DNA of 39,127 nucleotides from Rhodospirillaceae bacterium (GTDB lineage Bacteria > Pseudomonadota > Alphaproteobacteria > CACIAM-22H2), in NCBI GenBank assembly GCA_027490975.1, contig JAIXXA010000040.1, positions 1 through 39,127 on the forward strand. The letters run 5' to 3'. The position numbers and the translations under genes are program-made. The notes under the pieces were generated by a model. The model saw only the letters and a list, made by a program, of their open reading frames with translations. It had not been told where the DNA came from and ran no database searches. Below, in pieces: positions 34,647 to 39,127 of this stretch (positions are counted from its first letter, which is position 1; every line of letters begins with the position of its first letter).

Positions 34647-35657
34647 ATGATCGCAGCGCGCACGCTCGGCAAATCGGGGATTGCCGTCTCGCAAATCGGC
34701 TTCGGTGCAGCACCGCTCGGCGACCTCTTCGCCGTGCTCGACGAGGGTTCGGCGGTCGCGACCGTCGAAGCGGCCCTCGACGCGGGTGTGACCTTGCTCG
34801 ACACCTCGCCCCTCTACGGCCATGGCCTTTCCGAGCATCGCATCGGCGCCGCGTTGCGTCGGCGGCCGCAGATGCGGCCCGTGCTGTGCACGAAGGTCGG
34901 GCGTGTGGCCGATCCGTTTTTACCGCGCGGGCGCGAAACCGATTTCGTCGGCGGGCTGCCGCACCGTCTGCGTTTCGACTATTCCGCCGACGGCGCGATG
35001 CGCGCGATCGAACAGTCGCTGCTGCGCTTGGGCGTGTCGCGGCTCGACATCGTGCTGATCCACGACGTCGATATCTGGACGCACGGGGCCGCCGCGATCG
35101 ACGCGCGCTTCGACGAAGCGGTTGCCGGCGCCTATCGCGCCTTGCTGCGCTTGCGCGACGAAAAGACCATCGGCGCTCTCGGCGTGGGCGTCAACGAAGC
35201 CGAGATGTGCCTGCGCTTCGCCGAACGCTGCGACATCGACTGCGTGCTGCTGGCCGGGCGCTATTCGCTGCTCGAACAGCCCGCCGCAGAGGCGTTTCTG
35301 CCGGTCGCACAGGCGCGCAACATCGGCGTGATGCTGGGCGGGGTGTTCAATTCCGGCATCCTCGCGACGGGCGCGGTTGCCAGCGCCAAGTACAATTACA
35401 AACCCGCGCCGCCCGAGATCCGCGCGAAGGTCGAAAAGATCGAAACGGTCTGCCGCCGCCACGGCGTCAAGCTCGCCGATGCGGCGTTGCGTTTCGCCCT
35501 CGCCCATCCGGCGGTCGCCAGCGTCGTGCTGGGTGCGGTGACGCCGGCTGAAATCGCCGCCCAGCAGGCGAGTCTTGCTGCCGCGATCCCGGCGGCCTTG
35601 TGGGCCGACCTTGCGGCACAAGGTCTGCTCGACGCAACCCTGCCGGTGCCGACATGA
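34647..35657 (+). CDS. Aldo/keto reductase, L-fucose (D-threo-aldose) dehydrogenase-like
   Basis: A 336-residue aldo/keto reductase with tetrad Asp52, Tyr57 (DTSPLYGHGLSE), Lys83 (CTKVG) and His139 (LIHDVD). The N-terminus (RTLGKSGIAVSQIGFGAAPLG) and the DTSPLYGHGLSE block are typical of D-threo-aldose 1-dehydrogenases, which oxidise L-fucose and related pyranoses to the lactone. AAAGGG precedes ATG 34647. The ATG of the following lactonase-like gene overlaps its stop. A lactonase and a mutarotase of the same proposed pathway follow directly, which supports the sugar assignment. Confidence 0.88.
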   Translation: MIAARTLGKSGIAVSQIGFGAAPLGDLFAVLDEGSAVATVEAALDAGVTLLDTSPLYGHGLSEHRIGAALRRRPQMRPVLCTKVGRVADPFLPRGRETDFVGGLPHRLRFDYSADGAMRAIEQSLLRLGVSRLDIVLIHDVDIWTHGAAAIDARFDEAVAGAYRALLRLRDEKTIGALGVGVNEAEMCLRFAERCDIDCVLLAGRYSLLEQPAAEAFLPVAQARNIGVMLGGVFNSGILATGAVASAKYNYKPAPPEIRAKVEKIETVCRRHGVKLADAALRFALAHPAVASVVLGAVTPAEIAAQQASLAAAIPAALWADLAAQGLLDATLPVPT

Positions 35658-36496
35658 CGCATCGGCGCATCGACGCGCACCAGCATTATTGGCGCGTCGC
35701 GCGCGGCGACTATGGCTGGCTCACGCCCGCATCGGGGCGCCTCTATCGCGACTACATGCCGCAGGATCTGAGCCCCCTGCTCGACGCGCACGCGATCGGC
35801 GAGACCATTCTCGTGCAAGCGGCCCCCAGCGTTGCCGAAACGCGATTTCTGCTCGAGATCGCGCGCGACACGCAAAGCGTTGCGGGCGTCGTCGGCTGGG
35901 TCGATTTCGCCGCCGACGACGCGCCTGCGACCATCGCTTCACTCGCGCAAGAGCGGCTGCTGGTCGGGCTGCGGCCGATGGTGCAAGACATCGCCGACGA
36001 CGATTGGCTGCTCGATCCGCGTCTCGACGCGGCGTTTGCGGCACTCGCCGCACACGGACTGGTGTTCGACGCGCTCGTGCTGCCGCGCCATCTGCGGCAG
36101 TTGCTTGCGCGCGCCCGCCGGCACCCGAACGTGACGTTCGTGATCGACCATGCGGCCAAGCCGTTTATCCGAACTGGCACGCTTGACCCGTGGCGCCGGG
36201 AAATCGCCGAACTCGCTGCGCTTCCCAACACGGCTTGCAAACTCTCGGGCCTTCCCACGGAAGCGGCCGAAAACTGGACCGTGGCCGACGTCGCCCCCTG
36301 CGCCGACCACGTGCTCGCGAATTTCGGCGCCGCGCGCACGCTGTGGGGCAGCGACTGGCCCGTCGTCGAACTGGCGGGCGGCTACAGGCGCTGGTTCGAA
36401 GCCGCGCAAGCGCTTGCCGGCGCGGATCCCGGCGTGTTCGGCGAAAACGCCGCACGCATCTATCTGTCGACGCGCGGAAGGAACGTCCGATGCTGA
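35654..36496 (+). CDS. Amidohydrolase 2 family protein, L-fuconolactonase-like
   Basis: A 280-residue TIM-barrel hydrolase. The N-terminal IDAHQHYWRV (6-15) carries the metal-site His-x-His and is the usual start of the L-fucono-/L-rhamnono-lactonase-like group. FVIDHAAKPF and LWGSDWPV supply further active-site His and Asp residues. The family also contains 2-pyrone-4,6-dicarboxylate hydrolases, but the neighbours favour a sugar lactone. The start ATG overlaps the dehydrogenase stop (ATGA), and its 3' end overlaps the mutarotase gene by 7 bp, so the three proteins are made together. Confidence 0.88.
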   Translation: MTHRRIDAHQHYWRVARGDYGWLTPASGRLYRDYMPQDLSPLLDAHAIGETILVQAAPSVAETRFLLEIARDTQSVAGVVGWVDFAADDAPATIASLAQERLLVGLRPMVQDIADDDWLLDPRLDAAFAALAAHGLVFDALVLPRHLRQLLARARRHPNVTFVIDHAAKPFIRTGTLDPWRREIAELAALPNTACKLSGLPTEAAENWTVADVAPCADHVLANFGAARTLWGSDWPVVELAGGYRRWFEAAQALAGADPGVFGENAARIYLSTRGRNVRC

Positions 36497-36957
36497 AGAC
36501 CATCGATCCGGTGCTGTCGCCCGATCTGCTGTGGGTGCTCGCCGCAATGGGCCATGGCGACGATCTTGCCCTCGTCGATGCCAACCATCCGGCCGAGACG
36601 ATCGCCGCGCGCACCACGTCCAAACGCCTCGTGCGCCTGCCGGGCCTGACGATGGAGCGTGCCGCACGCGCCATTCTGTCGGTGCTGCCGCTCGACGAAT
36701 TCGTCGACGACCCGGTACGCCGCATGCAGATGGTCGGCGATCCCGCAACCGTGCCGGACGTGCAGAAGCACGTGCAGGTCGAGATCGACCATGCCGCAGG
36801 CCGCCGCGTCGCACTCGTCGGCGTCGAACGCTTTGCGTTCTATGAAGCCGCAAAAAATGCCTTCGCGGTCGTGCAGGTCGGCGATCCGCGCGCTTATGGC
36901 TGCTTTCTGCTGCGCAAGGGCGTGATCGCGACCGAACTCGCCGCACCGCCCCGCTAG
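36490..36957 (+). CDS. fucU: L-fucose mutarotase (RbsD/FucU family)
   Basis: A 155-residue RbsD/FucU family protein. The N-terminal MLKTIDPVLSPDLLWVLAAM leads to the catalytic His22 in GHGDDLALVDANHPA, and the C-terminal half keeps VGVERFAFYEAAKNAFAVVQ and a FLLRKGVI end. FucU interconverts alpha and beta L-fucose. In this operon it would supply the anomer used by the dehydrogenase encoded two genes upstream. It begins inside the lactonase gene and converges on the M81 gene with 4 bp between coding ends. Confidence 0.9.
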   Translation: MLKTIDPVLSPDLLWVLAAMGHGDDLALVDANHPAETIAARTTSKRLVRLPGLTMERAARAILSVLPLDEFVDDPVRRMQMVGDPATVPDVQKHVQVEIDHAAGRRVALVGVERFAFYEAAKNAFAVVQVGDPRAYGCFLLRKGVIATELAAPPR

Positions 36958-36961
36958 CGCT

Positions 36962-38458
36962 TCAAGCGAAGACCGGCCCGTGCGGGCGCAGGCGCAAGCC
37001 CTTGCGCAGGCGCTTCCACGCAAGGGCGGCCGGATCGGCCGGGTTGGGCCCCGGGGCTGCGACGACCAGCACTTCTTCGGCGATCGGCTGGAAATCGGCG
37101 CGGAAATGCACCGAGCTTTTGACCGCGACGATTTTCTCGGCGATCGGCTCGATGCCGACATGGCGGAACATTTCCTGGTCGGCCGTCTGCACCTTCTTGC
37201 TCGCGAGCACGACGCGAACCCCGTTCGCCTCGAGTACGGCCATCGGCCCCAGCTGCATGCGGCTGCCGCCGTAGAACGGCCCCGTGCACATGAAGGCACC
37301 GTCGCCGGTCGCCAACACCTTGAACGGGCCGACGACGGGTTCGACCCCCGGCCAGCCGAACAAGGCGCCCAAACGAAATTCGGCACTATTGCCCACGCCC
37401 ACTTGATGCGCCTGTCGTGCGGCGGCGGGATCGATCAGCATGCCCAAGACCGCCCCTTGCGGGCGCAAGCGCAGCATCGCGGCAAGCAAACCGGTCGTGT
37501 CGCCGTTGCCGCCGGCACCGGGATTGTCTCGCGTGTCGGCGAGCACGACAGGCTTGCCGTTGCGCCCGCCGCGCGCGGCCGCGCGCGCGACCGCGTCTTC
37601 GGGCGAAAACAATTCGGCCACATAGTCGCGCTCGGCTTCGCACACAGCGGCCGCCAATTCGCCGACGGCGGCTTCGACGGCGGCCGCGTCGCGCGCAAAG
37701 CCGAACACCGACGGCGCGCAGTCGCGAATGTCGGCGGCCGGAAAGCCCGTGCAGTAGGACAAAACGGCCCCGCTGCGCATCTCGAGCTCGGCCAAGCGCC
37801 GGTAGAGCCCCGCGCTCGGCTCGATCAGCGAGCATTGCGCGGTGAGCGGGATCATGAATGGGATCTGGCGGAAGGCGCCCGCAAGCCTTTCGCCCGTGGC
37901 AAGCAGCCGTGCGACGAGGGCAAAGGCCCGGCCGCCCGTCTCGGCCATGTCGACATGCGGATAGGTGCGGTAGGCAACGCACGCATCCACAGCTTCGAAC
38001 ATCGCAAGCGACACATTGGCGTGCAGATCGAGCGATACGACGACGGGGATGCGCGCGCCCACGACCGCGCGCACGCGGCGCACGATCTCGCCTTCGCCGT
38101 CTTCGAGCGAGTCGGTGACCATGGCCCCGTGCAGATCGAGATAGACCGCGTCGACCGGCAGCGCTTTGGCGAGATCGGCGCACATCGCATCGACGACTTC
38201 GGCGAAGATGTCGTCGGTGACGTGGGCCGACGGCGTGGCATTGGCGCAGATCAGCGGCGCGAGCCGGTGGCCCGCAGCCGTTGCGGCCGCGATGAAGCCC
38301 GCGATCGGCACGTTCATGCCTGCGAACGCGGCAGGAATGGCGGCCCCGCGCACCATCGACGGCCAGCCGCCGCCATGCAGAAAGGCGGCACGGTCGGCTT
38401 TGGAAGGCGCAAACGTGTTGGTTTCGTGCTGGAATGTCCCGACCGCGATCGTCGCCAT
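36962..38458 (-). CDS. MlrC/M81 family metallopeptidase
   Basis: A 498-residue protein of the MlrC family (M81 N-terminal and MlrC C-terminal domains). The family start TFQHETNTFAP (8-18) contains the proposed metal ligand. YLDLHGAM and VSLDLHANVS carry further Asp and His residues, and VLADTRDNPGAGGNGDTTGL opens the C-terminal part. MlrC itself completes microcystin linear-peptide breakdown, but most homologues sit in other catabolic settings and their substrate is unknown. GGAGA lies 9 nt before ATG 38458. It appears to be a single-gene unit here. Confidence 0.92.
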   Translation of the reverse strand: MATIAVGTFQHETNTFAPSKADRAAFLHGGGWPSMVRGAAIPAAFAGMNVPIAGFIAAATAAGHRLAPLICANATPSAHVTDDIFAEVVDAMCADLAKALPVDAVYLDLHGAMVTDSLEDGEGEIVRRVRAVVGARIPVVVSLDLHANVSLAMFEAVDACVAYRTYPHVDMAETGGRAFALVARLLATGERLAGAFRQIPFMIPLTAQCSLIEPSAGLYRRLAELEMRSGAVLSYCTGFPAADIRDCAPSVFGFARDAAAVEAAVGELAAAVCEAERDYVAELFSPEDAVARAAARGGRNGKPVVLADTRDNPGAGGNGDTTGLLAAMLRLRPQGAVLGMLIDPAAARQAHQVGVGNSAEFRLGALFGWPGVEPVVGPFKVLATGDGAFMCTGPFYGGSRMQLGPMAVLEANGVRVVLASKKVQTADQEMFRHVGIEPIAEKIVAVKSSVHFRADFQPIAEEVLVVAAPGPNPADPAALAWKRLRKGLRLRPHGPVFA

Positions 38459-38507
38459 TTTCTGTTCTCCGTTTTCGCCTGTTCGCAGAGGCTAGCCGCA
38501 TCGCGCC

Positions 38508-38851
38508 TCCGAAATCCATCGTCTCGCCGAGGCGGACCGGCCAACGACGGTCTGCAACTCGTGCCGCCACTGCGAAGGCCTGTGCGCCGTGTTTTCTGTC
38601 ATGGAAATGCGCCGCACCTTCACCGACGGTGATCTGCGCTTTTCGCAAATCTATGCCCTTGCTGCGGGGCCTGCTACGACGATTGCCAATTCGCGACGCT
38701 GCGCGCGGAATCCTACATGCTTCGCGCCTGGCCGCGCGCGACGGGCCGTCTCCTCGAATGCAACGGAATTGCGATTGCCCTGGCAGTGGCGCTCTGCGTG
38801 ACCGTTTTCGTCGCGGGCTTCGCGGCATGTTGGCAAGATGCGCTGCGTCCG
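38508..38851 (+). pseudogene. Decayed tcuB-like (tricarballylate utilisation) iron-sulfur membrane protein fragment
   Basis: No intact gene is present, but conceptual translation recovers the N-terminal third of a TcuB/CobZ-type protein. Frame A (from 38511) reads LAEADRPTTVCNSCRHCEGL and on through VMEMRRTFTDGDLRF, giving a first CxxCxxCxxxC cluster. At the T-run 38640-38643 the frame shifts; frame B reads FANLCPCCGACYDDCQFA, the second 4Fe-4S cluster, then TLRAESYMLRAWPR and a membrane helix IAIALAVALCVTVFVAGF. Compared with the family, about 13 residues (the PPHEF...NLP stretch) are missing after CQFA, and everything after about 38851 is gone. No start codon lies in frame A after the TAG at 38493. 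TcuB passes electrons from TcuA to the membrane; this copy should be inactive. Confidence 0.65.
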
Positions 38852-38858
38852 TGGCGTA

Positions 38859-39119
38859 GAAACCCTGCGGGCGGCTCGCACCGGTCGGCTGATCCACGCC
38901 GCGCATGTCGGCCAGCAGTTGGGCTTCCGTCTGGTCCGGCGCATGGCGCGCCGAACCTTTGGTCCTGACGTAGTCGGCAAGCTGCGGCGGACGCCATTCC
39001 TGCAACGCCATGCCGAGTGCGCCGTACATGACGCCGACAGGGGCCCGGTTGATCGCCAGATGCTCGGCGCGCACGCATCGTTCAGGCAACGCGACGGGTA
39101 TCGAGAAACCTGCCGTTCT
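38859..39119 (-). other. Unassigned open frame in the remnant region at the window end
   Basis: On the minus strand a frame is open from after a TGA at 39120 and contains a stretch with protein-like composition (VGVMYGALGMALQEWRPPQL, then ADYVRTKGSARHAPDQ). I do not recognise it. There is only a TTG at 39089 as a possible early start and no ribosome site. In another frame a short tail ending LDTRRVA* enters from outside the window and stops near 39083. It may be a gene fragment left by the same rearrangement that broke the tcuB-like gene, or chance coding in GC-rich DNA. Confidence 0.25.
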
Positions 39120-39127
39120 TCAGAAAC

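Noticed and set aside
38717..38968. A small membrane protein of about 83 residues
   Set aside because: Its N-terminal half continues the tcuB-like sequence after the frameshift, so it is better explained as part of the pseudogene than as a separate gene.
38713..39078. A 121-codon minus-strand open frame starting near the window end
   Set aside because: Arg-rich with no recognisable domain, and it is a shadow of both the tcuB remnant and the other minus-strand frame.

Overview
This is a GC-rich, gene-dense bacterial chromosome segment with no RNA genes, insertion sequences or CRISPR arrays that I can see. Gene style (Tat-type substrate-binding proteins, many HAAT/Liv and Dpp/Opp-type importers, a fused PcaD-PcaC enzyme, 4-nt ATGA overlaps everywhere, occasional TTG and GTG starts) suggests a catabolically versatile soil or plant-associated alphaproteobacterium. 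The taxonomic call is inference.

Layout. 1-316: 3' end of a short-chain dehydrogenase. 310-4861 (minus): pcaB, a pcaD-pcaC fusion, pobA and an exported esterase, a 4-hydroxybenzoate/protocatechuate unit. 4963-6138 (plus): a sugar-acid dehydratase-like enolase-superfamily protein. 6140-14820 (minus): a GntR/FCD regulator, then a Dpp/Opp-type importer (substrate-binding protein, two permeases, a double ATPase), a second dehydratase-like enolase-superfamily protein and an RraA-like aldolase. 14932-17014 (plus): uronate dehydrogenase-like and glucarate dehydratase-like genes divergent from the regulator. 17017-18292 (minus): pcaHG. 18587-21834: a DUF3830 protein, divergent from an iron alcohol dehydrogenase and an ALDH7-type aldehyde dehydrogenase.

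21831-31099 (minus): a TIGR04076-like protein, an aldo/keto reductase, an NTF2-like protein, a Liv-type binding protein, an aldo/keto reductase fused to a RidA-like domain, a second Liv-type binding protein, a fused LivHM permease and two ATPases. 31205-36957 (plus): a second complete set of Liv ATPases and permeases, followed by three genes resembling L-fucose dehydrogenase, L-fuconolactonase and L-fucose mutarotase. 36962-38458 (minus): an MlrC/M81 family metallopeptidase. 38459-39127 has no intact gene, but holds a decayed, frameshifted fragment of a tcuB-like iron-sulfur membrane protein.

How it fits together. Three catabolic themes are interleaved. (1) An aromatic acid branch (PobA, PcaHG, PcaB, PcaL) takes 4-hydroxybenzoate to 3-oxoadipate, but its genes lie in two blocks about 12 kb apart. 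(2) Between those blocks sits a uronate/aldarate module whose importer operon and enzyme operon each carry the same AT-rich palindrome in their promoters. The regulator gene is adjacent to both sites, so one GntR protein probably controls both. (3) A bidirectional gene set links Liv-type transport to oxidation of an L-fucose-like sugar and to an unusual group of small or fused redox proteins of unknown substrate. Theme 3 is the part least explained by known pathways.
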